From assembly GCF_021404545.1 (NCBI RefSeq), contig NZ_JAAWWD010000064.1, positions 1 to 64,000 of the forward strand: a stretch of 64,000 nt of DNA, read 5' to 3'. The notes beneath the pieces were generated by a model. That model did no database searches, had not been told where the DNA came from, and saw only the letters and a program-made list of their open reading frames with translations. Origin of the DNA: Aestuariivita sp. Its GTDB lineage: Bacteria; Pseudomonadota; Alphaproteobacteria; Rhodobacterales; Rhodobacteraceae. The position numbers were made by a program, and so were the translations under genes. Position 1 is the first letter of the stretch; every line of letters starts with the position of its first letter. Below, piece by piece: positions 35,379 to 44,347 of this stretch.

Positions 35379-35786
35379 ATGTTTGACGGACAGGACCACA
35401 CTCTCCCATCTGAGACCGAAGCGGATCGCCCGCTTTGGCCCGCGCTGCGGCGCGGCTGGCGCAGGCGCTGTCCCAAATGCGGCAATGGGCCGGTCCTCAA
35501 AGGGTATCTCAAGGTCAGATCGGAATGCCCGGTCTGCCGTGAGGAGTTCTTTCATCACCGCGCAGATGATGGGCCCGCCTATCTGACGATCCTGCTGGTC
35601 GGGCATCTGATGGCCCCGGCACTGCATGTCGCCTTTGTCGAGTTTCGCCCAGATCCGCTGACGCTTTTCACAATCTTTGCGGTTGGCTGCGTTGCGCTGT
35701 CGCTTTATCTTCTGCCCAGATTGAAGGGGGCGATCGTGGCCTATCAGTGGGCGCGGCAGCTTTACGGGTTCGGTAAACCGGCCTGA
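35379..35786 (+). CDS. DUF983 membrane protein
   Basis: The product has about 135 residues, with an N-terminal zinc-ribbon-like CPKCGNGPVLKGYL...CPVCREEF pair (two CxxC motifs, about residues 32-62) and two membrane helices (about 70-120), as in DUF983 proteins linked to membrane or cytochrome oxidase biogenesis in alphaproteobacteria. The start at 35379 is preferred because AAGGA lies eight bases before it; 35370 overlaps that site. It precedes the NUDIX gene by 31 bases. Confidence 0.88.
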   Translation: MFDGQDHTLPSETEADRPLWPALRRGWRRRCPKCGNGPVLKGYLKVRSECPVCREEFFHHRADDGPAYLTILLVGHLMAPALHVAFVEFRPDPLTLFTIFAVGCVALSLYLLPRLKGAIVAYQWARQLYGFGKPA

Positions 35787-35817
35787 TGGACCCCCTCCGA
35801 CAGGTGCGAGGGGATGC

Positions 35818-36522
35818 ATGAGCATCATAGACAAAACAGCGATCCGCAACGCGGCCACGGTGATCGCGTTGCGGGACCGGGACAGCGATCCCGCGATCCT
35901 CATGGGCCAGCGCGGTGCCAAAGCCGCGTTCATGCCCAACAAATTCGTCTTTCCAGGCGGCGCGGTCGATGCGGCTGACGCCTATATTCCGCTTTTGTCA
36001 GACGTGCCGCGGCCCTGTTTTGACCGGCTGGAGGAGGACGCCCCCTCCGGCATGCAACGCGCCCTGGGGGCGGCGGCCGTGCGCGAGCTCTGGGAAGAGA
36101 CGGGTCTGATCCTGGGCGAACCCGGGCGCTGGTCCGGTGAGGTGCCCCCCGATTGGCAGAGCTTTGCCCGCACAGGTCATTTGCCCAGCGCGGGCGGGCT
36201 TCAGTTTGTCTTCCGTGCGCTGACACCACCGGGTCGGCCACGACGCTTTGACGCACGGTTCTTCCTGGTGGATGCAGCGCTGATCCGCAGCAATCTCGAT
36301 GATTTCAGCCACGCCACCGAAGAGCTGTCGCATCTGCAATGGATCCCCTTGTCCGAGGCGCGTGGCTTTGATTTGCCGTTTATCACCGAGGTGGTGCTGG
36401 CCGAGGTGGAAAGCCGCCTGCACCGCACCGACCCACCGGCCTCTGTGCCGTATTTCAAGAACGATGACGAAGCGAGCCTGTTCAAGCGGTTGCGCGGCTA
36501 TGAGATGCCTGAGGTGGACTGA
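35818..36522 (+). CDS. NUDIX hydrolase
   Basis: The 234-residue product has a Nudix helix AAAVRELWEETGLIL (about 82-96) containing the RE-EE core that binds the catalytic metal. The N-terminal G-x5-E half of the consensus box is not clear (GMQRALG). The layout resembles the NUDT7/8/19-like coenzyme A or nucleotide diphosphatase branch. Substrate not assignable. It follows the DUF983 gene on the same strand and is convergent with the EamA exporter gene. Confidence 0.88.
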   Translation: MSIIDKTAIRNAATVIALRDRDSDPAILMGQRGAKAAFMPNKFVFPGGAVDAADAYIPLLSDVPRPCFDRLEEDAPSGMQRALGAAAVRELWEETGLILGEPGRWSGEVPPDWQSFARTGHLPSAGGLQFVFRALTPPGRPRRFDARFFLVDAALIRSNLDDFSHATEELSHLQWIPLSEARGFDLPFITEVVLAEVESRLHRTDPPASVPYFKNDDEASLFKRLRGYEMPEVD

Positions 36523-36545
36523 CCCGCCCTCTGGCCAGGCGGGTC

Positions 36546-37448
36546 TCATATCACAAGAACCAGCACCAGGATAGAAAGCACCAGCACACCCATTCCGGCA
36601 ATTTCGCGACGGGTGATCGTTTCCTTGAAGAACAGGACCGAGGCCATCAGGCTCAGCACCAGTTCCACCTGTCCCAAAGCCTTGACGTAAGCTGCCGTTT
36701 GCAACGCGAATGCCACGAACCAGCACAGCGACCCGGCCATGGAAGTCAGCCCCACCCACAGTGCCACACGCCGTGCGCGCCAGACCGCCAGCAGCTCTGC
36801 CCGGTCGCGCAGCCCCAGCCAAAGCGCCATGACCAGAACCTGCCAGCAGACGACCGCCGCCAGTGTGACCCCGGCCCTGAGCAACGGATCCTCGGCGCCC
36901 AGTTGCAGCGTGGCCCCACGGTAACTGACGGCCGAGACCGCAAAGAGCAGACCAGACGCGAGACCCAGCGCCACCGCGCGGCTGGCCAGATGCCGCCACC
37001 AGGCCCCCTCCAGCCCCGGCGTCTTCGACAAGAGCAGAACACCAAGCACCCCCAGCAGAATGGCGCCGAACCCTGCCAGGCTGACCCCTTCGCCCAGAAC
37101 CACCAGCCCGACCAGCACCGACAGGATCACTTCGGTCTTCTTAAAAGTAATGCCAACGGCGAAATTGCGCGCCTGAAACAGCAGCACCACGCAGACCGTC
37201 GCCAGAATCTGCGCCAACCCGCCGACAATGGCATGCAGCCAGAATCGCGCGGTTATCTCCGGCAAGGCCTGCCCCGTGCCTTGCATATACACAGCCAGCC
37301 CGATCAAGATCAGCGGCGCGGAATAGATGAACCGCGCGAATGTCGCACCAGACGCCGTAAGCGGACCCATGCTGAGGAATTTCTGCAGCATGAACCGCAC
37401 GGTCTGAAAACTCGCCGCGGCCAGCGTAAAGGGGATCCAGAGACTCAT
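36546..37448 (-). CDS. EamA/DMT-family transporter
   Basis: The 300-residue product has about ten hydrophobic helices in two EamA repeats (about 1-140 and 150-300). The second repeat ends in the typical GQVELVLSLMASVLFFKETITRRE motif region. Substrate unknown (metabolite export is the usual role). It lies 21 bases downstream of the desaturase gene on the same strand, so the two may be co-transcribed. Confidence 0.88.
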   Translation of the reverse strand: MSLWIPFTLAAASFQTVRFMLQKFLSMGPLTASGATFARFIYSAPLILIGLAVYMQGTGQALPEITARFWLHAIVGGLAQILATVCVVLLFQARNFAVGITFKKTEVILSVLVGLVVLGEGVSLAGFGAILLGVLGVLLLSKTPGLEGAWWRHLASRAVALGLASGLLFAVSAVSYRGATLQLGAEDPLLRAGVTLAAVVCWQVLVMALWLGLRDRAELLAVWRARRVALWVGLTSMAGSLCWFVAFALQTAAYVKALGQVELVLSLMASVLFFKETITRREIAGMGVLVLSILVLVLVI

Positions 37449-37469
37449 GACCCCCGTTCTGGCCTCAAT

Positions 37470-38393
37470 TCACCGCCTGTGCCAGAGCGGATGCGGCACC
37501 GGGTCCTTAGGCCGGAACAGGAAACGCGCGAACACATCGACGTAAGAGCGATAAAGATAGCCGTCATTGCGCTCCAGATACCGCGCCTTGTTCTGCCGAT
37601 AGAGACCTGGAAGCCGATACCACGGCACCCTGGGATGCATGTGATGCACCACGTGCAAGTTGTTGTTGAGAAAAAGAAATGCCAGCGGCCCGCGGTCCTC
37701 GATGATCACGGTGCGGGCGCGGGCATGCTCATGCGCCTGATGCTCCAGAAAGGTGCGGATTTTCAACAGCGCAAGGCCGATATGCACCGCGATGAGATAG
37801 GCCCAAACCGGCATATCTGTGGCCAGAACGACCCAGGCCAGAACCGATGCCACCCCCGGCAGGTGCAACGCCCAGCCAAGCCATACCGCCCGGTTCCCGG
37901 CCCATGCCGCGCGCCACTCGCTTTGCACAAAGAGGATCTGTCCCAGAATCGGGCCAATGACCATTCGGCCAAGAAGCGTGTTGTTCAACGTGAAGATCGC
38001 GCGTTTCCAGCCTGTCATCCGGTCCCAATCGTCTGGGTCCAGATAGTTCGATTCCGGATCGTCGTAAGGATCCGTGAGGCGCTGATCCTGGTGGTGGGCC
38101 AGATGCAGATCGCGAAACCGGTTATACGGAATGCACAGGTTCAGCGGCAGGGCCATCAGCACCTCGTTCAGCATCCGCGACCGGAACGGGTGGCCATGCA
38201 AGGCCTCATGGGTCAATGATGCGTGAAACGCGATCAGCACGCCTGTGACCAGCACCGAAAGAACCGGCGCCACGACAAAGACCAGAGCCGTCACCAGGGC
38301 CCAAAGCCCGTAACAGGCCAATATCATCAAAAAAGTCGGCCATTCCACGGCGCGTGCGCGTGGCGGCGCAATCGCACCGGCATGTAACGTCAT
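37470..38393 (-). CDS. Membrane fatty acid desaturase
   Basis: The 307-residue integral-membrane di-iron protein has the three His boxes of the FA_desaturase family: HEALHGH (about 64-70), HLAHHQD (about 97-103) and HVVHHMHP (about 222-229). Four hydrophobic spans surround them. Predicted to introduce a double bond into an acyl chain or hydroxylate a related substrate. It is divergent from an XRE-type regulator gene 107 bases away, which probably controls it. Confidence 0.88.
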   Translation of the reverse strand: MTLHAGAIAPPRARAVEWPTFLMILACYGLWALVTALVFVVAPVLSVLVTGVLIAFHASLTHEALHGHPFRSRMLNEVLMALPLNLCIPYNRFRDLHLAHHQDQRLTDPYDDPESNYLDPDDWDRMTGWKRAIFTLNNTLLGRMVIGPILGQILFVQSEWRAAWAGNRAVWLGWALHLPGVASVLAWVVLATDMPVWAYLIAVHIGLALLKIRTFLEHQAHEHARARTVIIEDRGPLAFLFLNNNLHVVHHMHPRVPWYRLPGLYRQNKARYLERNDGYLYRSYVDVFARFLFRPKDPVPHPLWHRR

Positions 38394-38500
38394 TCGGTTA
38401 TCCTGTTCCGCATCCCCGAGGGTACAGGACCATGGTCACCAAACCGTTACCATTCGGAATGTAGTAAACAAAATTCAGCAGATGTGTTATTTATCACCAA

Positions 38501-39358
38501 ATGGAGATTTTCATCGACAAACGTGTGCGAGCCCAACAGTTCCGCCTGCGGCTGCGCCGGGCGATGGACGACGCACATATCTCGCAATCGGCGCTTGCGC
38601 GCAGCGTTGGGGTGGATCGCTCCACCGTCTCGCAACTGCTTAAAGACACCGGTGCGCGCCTGCCCAATGCGCATGTCGTAGGTGCCTGCGCACAGGCGCT
38701 GGGCGTGTCGGCGGACTGGCTCTTGATGCTGTCGGAACGTCCGGAAAACGCCGCCGACCTGATGTCGAACACCCTCACCCTGACCGAGGCGCCGCGCGCG
38801 CTGGTCGATGAACGGATCTTCGAGTGGCATAAGGAGGCCGCGGGCTACAAGATCCGCCATGTGCCCGCGGCCCTGCCCGACATGATGAAAACACCTGCCA
38901 TGCTGGAATGGGAATACGCGCCGCATCTGGGCCGCACCACCGCACAAGCCATTGCGGCATCCCAGGAGCGGCTCGAATTCATGCGCGGCGCACAATCGGA
39001 TTACGAGATCGCTCTGCCACTCTACGAGCTGCACAGCTTTGTGCAGGGCACCGGATATTATAATGGATTGCCCGATTCGATCCGGCTCGAACAAACAGAC
39101 CGGCTCCTGGAGCTGACCGAACAACTCTATCCGCGCCTGCGCCTCTATCTTTTTGATGCGCAGCGGCTCTACTCGGCGCCCATCACCATATTCGGCCCGT
39201 TGCTGGCGGTGTTCTATGTCGGCAGCTACTATATGGCCTTCCGCGACCGGGAACGGATCGAAACCTTTACCGATCATTTCGACCGTCTGGTGCGAGAAGC
39301 CGATGTGACCACCCGGCAGCTGCCGGAATACCTTCAAAAGCTGCGCGACACCCTCTGA
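38501..39358 (+). CDS. XRE-family transcriptional regulator
   Basis: The 285-residue protein has an N-terminal helix-turn-helix of the Cro/CI type (QSALARSVGVDRSTVSQLLKD region, about 29-52). A longer C-terminal domain (about 95-285) has no clear known enzyme signature; it includes SFVQGTGYYNGLPDSIR and FGPLLAVFYVG and probably senses a ligand. It is divergent from the desaturase gene; a short palindrome CATTCGGAATG (38451-38461) in the shared gap is a candidate site. Regulation of the desaturase is inferred from position. Confidence 0.85.
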   Translation: MEIFIDKRVRAQQFRLRLRRAMDDAHISQSALARSVGVDRSTVSQLLKDTGARLPNAHVVGACAQALGVSADWLLMLSERPENAADLMSNTLTLTEAPRALVDERIFEWHKEAAGYKIRHVPAALPDMMKTPAMLEWEYAPHLGRTTAQAIAASQERLEFMRGAQSDYEIALPLYELHSFVQGTGYYNGLPDSIRLEQTDRLLELTEQLYPRLRLYLFDAQRLYSAPITIFGPLLAVFYVGSYYMAFRDRERIETFTDHFDRLVREADVTTRQLPEYLQKLRDTL

Positions 39359-39555
39359 CCACGGGCCGCACCGCACCGGGGCACCCCTAAGGCCGAGCCG
39401 AAACGGCACCGCGCAAGGTCCCGGTTTCTTCTTGCCAAAAATACGACCCTGCTCCGGTGGCCCGGTCCAAAACCTCATATGACCGCAGGACCCGCCCTGA
39501 CCCACAGGGCGGCAAATCATCAAAAAGGAATGCGCGCGCAGCGCGCTCCGCCGGA

Positions 39556-40305
39556 TCAGGGGCGCGGATCGGGGTTGACGGTAAAGCCATCCACCGCGAT
39601 GACCTGTCCCGAGATCAGGCGTGCCGCGCCCGATCCCAGAAACACGGCCATCTCCGCGACGTCGCGCGCCTCGATGAACCGGCCCATCGCCGTGCCTGTG
39701 GCATAACCGTCATAGACCGCATCACGGCTCATGCCCTTGGCGCGCGCCTCGCGCTCCATCCGGGGACCTTCCACAGCGCCCGGACAGATCGCATTGGCGC
39801 GCACGCCGTGACCCCCCAATTCCATCGCCAGCGTCTTCATCAGACCGATCACCGCCCATTTGGCCGCGGCATAAGGTGCGCGATTGGGATAGCCATATTG
39901 CCCCGCCGTCGAAGAGGTCAGGATCATCGCACCGCTTTGCTGCGCCTTCATCAGGGGTGCTGCGTATTTCGCGCATAGAAACGCGCCATCCAGATTGACC
40001 GCAAGACAGGCATGCCAGGCCTCCAGCGCGACGTCCTCCACCGGCGCGGTCGGCCCCGCGATCCCGGCATTGGCACATAGCACATCGAGCCCGCCCCAGC
40101 GCGCCCTGATCCCGGCGAACATGCCTTCCACCGCCGCCTCGTCGCTCACATCGACAGGGCTGCACTCCCAGTCGGTCGGACACCTGGCCAGAGCCGCCGT
40201 ATCCACATCTGCCACCCAGACCCGCGCGCCGGTCGCGGCAAACCCTTCGGCGATCGCGCGTCCCACGCCAGAGGCGCCCGCCGTCACAAGAACGCGCGCG
40301 CTCAC
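39556..40305 (-). CDS. Short-chain dehydrogenase/reductase, carnitine cluster
   Basis: The 249-residue protein has the SDR cofactor motif GASGVGRAIAEG (about 10-21) and the catalytic triad Ser (LTSSTAG), Tyr and Lys (YAAAKWAV). Asp at the end of beta-2 (VADVD) suggests NAD preference. Its ATG overlaps the stop of the carnitine dehydrogenase gene, so it is co-translated. In the pathway, acetoacetate is released from dehydrocarnitine, so 3-hydroxybutyrate dehydrogenase is a plausible role, but another alcohol could be the substrate. Confidence 0.88.
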   Translation of the reverse strand: MSARVLVTAGASGVGRAIAEGFAATGARVWVADVDTAALARCPTDWECSPVDVSDEAAVEGMFAGIRARWGGLDVLCANAGIAGPTAPVEDVALEAWHACLAVNLDGAFLCAKYAAPLMKAQQSGAMILTSSTAGQYGYPNRAPYAAAKWAVIGLMKTLAMELGGHGVRANAICPGAVEGPRMEREARAKGMSRDAVYDGYATGTAMGRFIEARDVAEMAVFLGSGAARLISGQVIAVDGFTVNPDPRP

Positions 40306-41774
40306 CCTGGCGCCCGGATCGCCGCTCCGGCCTCATCCGGATAGGCCAGCGCCGCCTGTGCCGCGGCAATCCGCGCCATCGCCGCCTCGATCTCGGAGGA
40401 GGGCGCGCAGGGGCGGCGCGTCTCAAGGCTGACATGCAGCAGGAAATGCTCACCCGTGGCGATCACCGTGTCACCCTTCATCATCCGGTGAAACAGGTGC
40501 AGCTTTTTGCCCTGCCCCAACAGCATTTGCGTCCGCACCGCAATCCGGTCGCCCGCCAATGCTTCGTCCAAATGGCGGATATGCGTCTCGGCGGTAAAAT
40601 AACTTCCGCCCGACGCGATATAGTCGGCATCGCAGCCAATGATCTCCATGAACCGGTCGGTGGAGTGCGCAAAAGCCTCCAGATACCGGCTTTCGGTCAT
40701 GTGCCCGTTATAGTCGGTCCAGTCGAGAGGCACCGCCCGGTCGAGCGTCAGGATCGGCTGTGAGAGATCTTCCAACGCATCCACACCGCCCGCCAGACCC
40801 GCTGCCGGGCGCAGGCCCGCATCATGGGTGTTCAGAAGCGCCCCCGCCCCCCAATCCTGCGCTTTGAGGGCCCGTATCATGCCCACCAGATTGGTGTCGC
40901 GGATCCGCTCCAGCTCGCGGATCGAATGGGCGCCCGATTGCGCATCCGACTGACCCGCGATCAGATCGACCAGCTCATCGGTGAACTCCGGCACATCCAT
41001 CAGTTTGGTCCAGGGCCATTTGAGAGCGGGACCGAACTGCGCCATGAAGTGTTTCATGCCCGCCTCCCCGCCTGCCACGCGATAGGTCTCGAACAGGCCC
41101 ATCTGCGCCCATCGGATGCCGAACCCGTAGCGGATCGCGTTGTCGATCTCCTCGGTGGTGGCAATACCGTCCTTGACCAGCCACAGCGCCTCGCGCCAGA
41201 CCGCCTCGAGAAAGCGGTCGGCCACATGGGCGTCGATCTCCTTGCGCAGATGCAGCGGATACATGCCAAGACAGGTGATCACCTCCCTGGCCCGTGCAAT
41301 CATGCCGACGGTATTGGCCGGGGACGTCACCAGCTCGATCAGGGGCAGCAGGTAAACGGGATTGAACGGATGCGCGACCATGATCTGTTCGGGGCGCGCC
41401 GCGCCTTCCTGCAACTGCGACGGTTTGAACCCGGACGTGGAGGAGCCGATCACCGCATCCCTCTCACACACGGCCTGAAGCGCGGCAAAGACCGTGTGCT
41501 TGATCTCCAGCCGTTCGGGCACGCTCTCCTGGATCCAGATGGCCCCCTCGACCGCGCCCGCCAGATCGTCGTGAAAGCTCAGACGCCCCTCGGGCGGCAG
41601 CGCCACATCCGACAGCCCCGGCAGTGACCGGCGTGCATTGGCCAGAACCTCGCCGATCTTGCGCTCGGCCTCCGTGTCGGTGTCGAACACCCGCACATTC
41701 CAGCCGTTCAACAAGAACCGCGCGGCCCAGCCGCCACCGATCACACCGCCTCCGATGATCGCCGCTGTTGTCAT
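40302..41774 (-). CDS. lcdH: L-carnitine dehydrogenase fused to betainyl-CoA thioesterase
   Basis: Oxidises L-carnitine to 3-dehydrocarnitine with NAD; the fused C-terminal domain hydrolyses betainyl-CoA to glycine betaine. The 490-residue protein has a 3-hydroxyacyl-CoA-dehydrogenase-like N-terminal part, with IIGGGVIGGGWAARFLL (about 6-22) and FNPVYLLPLIELV (about 123-135). The C-terminal 4HBT hotdog domain begins about residue 340 (RAVPLDWTDYNGHMTE). The dehydrogenase-thioesterase fusion is known from other alphaproteobacteria. It is translated upstream of the SDR gene, in a cluster with BKACE and a CdhR-like regulator. Confidence 0.93.
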   Translation of the reverse strand: MTTAAIIGGGVIGGGWAARFLLNGWNVRVFDTDTEAERKIGEVLANARRSLPGLSDVALPPEGRLSFHDDLAGAVEGAIWIQESVPERLEIKHTVFAALQAVCERDAVIGSSTSGFKPSQLQEGAARPEQIMVAHPFNPVYLLPLIELVTSPANTVGMIARAREVITCLGMYPLHLRKEIDAHVADRFLEAVWREALWLVKDGIATTEEIDNAIRYGFGIRWAQMGLFETYRVAGGEAGMKHFMAQFGPALKWPWTKLMDVPEFTDELVDLIAGQSDAQSGAHSIRELERIRDTNLVGMIRALKAQDWGAGALLNTHDAGLRPAAGLAGGVDALEDLSQPILTLDRAVPLDWTDYNGHMTESRYLEAFAHSTDRFMEIIGCDADYIASGGSYFTAETHIRHLDEALAGDRIAVRTQMLLGQGKKLHLFHRMMKGDTVIATGEHFLLHVSLETRRPCAPSSEIEAAMARIAAAQAALAYPDEAGAAIRAPG

Positions 41775-41850
41775 GTCTTTTTTCCCGCATGTTCCGGGTC
41801 GCGCAACCGCTCTCGCGCGACCAGTTTGGTCTCAAAGAAGGAGCCCTGAT

Positions 41851-42318
41851 ATGAAGATCGCATTCCAAGGATTGCCCACCGCCCAGGTGATGGCGGCAAA
41901 AATCGCAGGCACGGACGCATACGGCCAGAAGATCGAACGACATCCCCTGCAAGAGGAGACGTATCCCTGCCGTCACTGTCTTGGCCCCATAGCGGCGGGC
42001 ACGGATCTGCTGATCCTGGCCTGGAAACCGTTCGAAGCCACCCATGCCTATACCGAGACCGGGCCGATCTTTCTGTGTGGAGAGGACTGCAAGGCCGCCC
42101 CTCCCTCCGACAAGGCGCCGGATATACTGAGGGCGCCCCAATACCTTGTCCGGGGCTATTCGGCAGACGAGCGGATCGTCTACGGCACGGGACAGGTTTT
42201 GGCGACGCAAGAGATTGCGGACTACGCAACGCAGCTGCTGCACGATCGCGGCATCGCTTTCGTGGATGTGCGCAGTGCGGCGAATAACTGCTATCAATGC
42301 CGCGTGCGGCGCGCCTGA
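41851..42318 (+). CDS. DUF1203 family protein
   Basis: The protein has about 155 residues, beginning MKIAFQGLPTAQVMAAK. It contains a CRHCLGPI...CGEDCKA pair of Cys motifs (about 33-73) and a C-terminal NNCYQC-RVRRA typical of DUF1203. A ribosome site (AAGGAG, 41838-41843) precedes the start. It is the only plus-strand gene between the two minus-strand carnitine genes, so it interrupts the cluster. Function unknown. Confidence 0.82.
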   Translation: MKIAFQGLPTAQVMAAKIAGTDAYGQKIERHPLQEETYPCRHCLGPIAAGTDLLILAWKPFEATHAYTETGPIFLCGEDCKAAPPSDKAPDILRAPQYLVRGYSADERIVYGTGQVLATQEIADYATQLLHDRGIAFVDVRSAANNCYQCRVRRA

Positions 42319-42362
42319 AGGCACGCAGCGGCAGCAGACGCACGGCCATCAACCCCACCCGG

Positions 42363-43277
42363 TCACGCCGCAACCGGGGCGCGTTTGGTCAGCCCCAGCT
42401 TGGCGCGCACCTCTTCCGGGCCGATCACGCGAGCGCCCATGTTCTCGATGATTGTCTGGGCGCGTTCGACCAATTGCCAGTTCTGGGCCAGCGCGCCCTT
42501 GCCCAGCCAGAGGTTATCCTCCAGTCCGACGCGCACATGCCCGCCCGCCAGCACAGCGGCGGCGACATAGGCCATCTGATCGCGCCCCAGCGAAAAGGCC
42601 GAAAAATTCCAGTCGTCGGGCACGTTATTGACCATCGCCATGAAGGTGTTGAGGTCATTGGGCGCGCCCCAGGGCACCCCCATGCACAGCTGCACCAGCG
42701 CCGGACCGGTCAACACACGGTCCTTGACCAGTTGCTTGGCGTACCACAGATGGCCGGTATCGAACGCTTCGATCTCGGGCATCACGCCCAGATCGGTCAT
42801 CAGCCGCCCCATCGTGGTCAGCATGCCGGGCGTGTTGGTCATCACGTAATCGGCCTCGGCGAAATTCATCGTGCCGCAATCGAGCGTACAGATCTCGGGC
42901 AGGCATTCGGCCACATGGGCCACCCGTTCACTGGCGCCCACCATATCGGTGGCGTTCGACAGGGGCAGCGGCGCCTCCGGCCCGCCAAAGACCATGTCGC
43001 CGCCCATGCCAGCAGTAAGGTTGAGTACCACGTCCACCTCCGCCTCGCGGATCCGGTCGGTCACCTCGCGGTAATAGGCCAGATCGCGGGACGGCACGCC
43101 GGTCTCGGGATCGCGCACATGACAATGGACCACCGCAGCCCCGGCCTTGGCCGCGGCGATCGCGCTCTCGGCAATCTGCCGGGGCGAGCGCGGCACATGC
43201 GGGCTGCGGTCCTGGGTGCCGCCCGATCCGGTCACGGCACAGGTGATGAAAACCTCGCGGTTCATGGCAAGCGGCAT
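42363..43277 (-). CDS. BKACE-family beta-keto acid cleavage enzyme (dehydrocarnitine cleavage)
   Basis: Condenses a beta-keto acid with acetyl-CoA and cleaves it to acetoacetate and a new acyl-CoA. Next to carnitine dehydrogenase the likely substrate is 3-dehydrocarnitine, giving betainyl-CoA. The 304-residue protein of the former DUF849 family has zinc ligands in VVHCHVRDPETG (about 45-56) and a catalytic Glu/Asp in the N-terminal half. The substrate is inferred from context. The start is preceded by a tandemly duplicated 15-base block carrying the ribosome site. Confidence 0.9.
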   Translation of the reverse strand: MPLAMNREVFITCAVTGSGGTQDRSPHVPRSPRQIAESAIAAAKAGAAVVHCHVRDPETGVPSRDLAYYREVTDRIREAEVDVVLNLTAGMGGDMVFGGPEAPLPLSNATDMVGASERVAHVAECLPEICTLDCGTMNFAEADYVMTNTPGMLTTMGRLMTDLGVMPEIEAFDTGHLWYAKQLVKDRVLTGPALVQLCMGVPWGAPNDLNTFMAMVNNVPDDWNFSAFSLGRDQMAYVAAAVLAGGHVRVGLEDNLWLGKGALAQNWQLVERAQTIIENMGARVIGPEEVRAKLGLTKRAPVAA

Positions 43278-43305
43278 CTTGGACCTCCCTATCTTGGACC
43301 TCCCT
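43276..43305 (-). repeat. Tandem 15-bp duplication carrying the BKACE ribosome-binding site
   Basis: ATCTTGGACCTCCCT occurs twice back to back (43276-43290, 43291-43305). On the coding strand each copy is AGGGAGGTCCAAGAT. The proximal copy supplies GGGAGG six bases before the ATG; the distal copy ends in ATA where the start would be. A recent exact duplication of the ribosome site. Confidence 0.7.
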
Positions 43306-43348
43306 TATGTCTGATCCCGGTCCAGAATGACCGGTCTTGTCACATTTC

Positions 43349-43361
43349 TATTTCCGAAATA
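43349..43361. promoter_or_regulatory. Palindrome between BKACE and the GlxA-type regulator
   Basis: TATTTC and GAAATA form a 6-1-6 inverted repeat in the divergent promoter region between the BKACE gene and the CdhR-like gene. It is a candidate site for the regulator itself or a promoter element. Confidence 0.35.
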
Positions 43362-43374
43362 CGCTGTTGACTTG

Positions 43375-44340
43375 ATGAAGTCCGCACAATCCATCCTGAC
43401 ATCCGCCTCTGCTACGCTGAACGTCGCAGTGCTGACATTTCAGGCGACCAACACACTTTCGTTTGCGGCCGCCATCGACCCGATGCGCGCCGCCAACCGT
43501 CAGGCCGGGCGCCAGCTCTTTGACTGGACCTATGTCACGCCAGGATCCGATCCGGTCGTTCTGACCAGCGGTATCACGCTGACCGGCACGCCGTTGGCGC
43601 AGTTGATCGCGACCGACCTGCTGATCGTCGTCGCCGGTTTCCGGATCGAGGAGCAGGCCACCCCGGCCATTGGCGCCAGCCTGCGGCGGCTGGCGGCCTC
43701 GGGCGCGACGCTGGCGGGCATCGACGGGGGGCCATGGATCCTGGCCGCCTCAGGCGTGCTGGATGGCGAAACCGCGACAACCCATTGGGAAGACCTTGGG
43801 GCGTTCGCCATCCGCTTCCCCGATGTGACAACCGTGGCCAACCGTTTTTGCATTTCGCACGCGCGGATGACATGCGGCGGGGCGATCCCTGCAATCGACA
43901 TGATGCTGCATCTGATCGCGGCGCGGCATGGTCGCAAGCTGGCCCGCCAGGTGGCAGGCGCCTTTATCCACGACGTCGCCACCGATCCCGCGCGCCCCCA
44001 GACCCGCGCAGGCCCCGACCCGCGCCACAACCGGCTGACGGCAGAAGCCAGCGCGCTGATGGAGCATACCCTCGATGCGCCCTTGCCGATCCCCGAGATT
44101 GCGAGACGGTTAAGGATCAGCCCACGCACGCTGGAGACGCAGTTTCGCGCACGCCTCGGACGCTCTCCCAAAGCGCATTACCTGACTCTGCGCCTGGCCG
44201 AGGCGCTGCGGCTGGTGACCCAGACCGATCATGCGCTGATCGACATCGCCCTGGCCACGGGGTTCGGATCGGCCGCGAGCTTTTCGCGCGCGTTTCGTGC
44301 CGCACATGGTACCTCGGCCCGGCGCCTGCGCAGCGGGTAA
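43375..44340 (+). CDS. GlxA-family AraC-type regulator, CdhR-like (carnitine)
   Basis: Activator-type regulator with an N-terminal DJ-1/PfpI-like ligand domain (about 15-190) and a C-terminal AraC helix-turn-helix pair (about 225-321: IPEIARRLRISPRTLETQFR and LIDIALATGFGSAASFSRAFR). The product has about 321 residues from the start at 43375; an ATG at 43327 is in frame but overlaps the shared palindrome. Members of this branch (CdhR, GbdR, SouR) control carnitine, glycine betaine and sarcosine genes in pseudomonads. It is divergent from the BKACE gene, so it is probably the carnitine regulator. Confidence 0.88.
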   Translation: MKSAQSILTSASATLNVAVLTFQATNTLSFAAAIDPMRAANRQAGRQLFDWTYVTPGSDPVVLTSGITLTGTPLAQLIATDLLIVVAGFRIEEQATPAIGASLRRLAASGATLAGIDGGPWILAASGVLDGETATTHWEDLGAFAIRFPDVTTVANRFCISHARMTCGGAIPAIDMMLHLIAARHGRKLARQVAGAFIHDVATDPARPQTRAGPDPRHNRLTAEASALMEHTLDAPLPIPEIARRLRISPRTLETQFRARLGRSPKAHYLTLRLAEALRLVTQTDHALIDIALATGFGSAASFSRAFRAAHGTSARRLRSG

Positions 44341-44347
44341 GGCGGCA

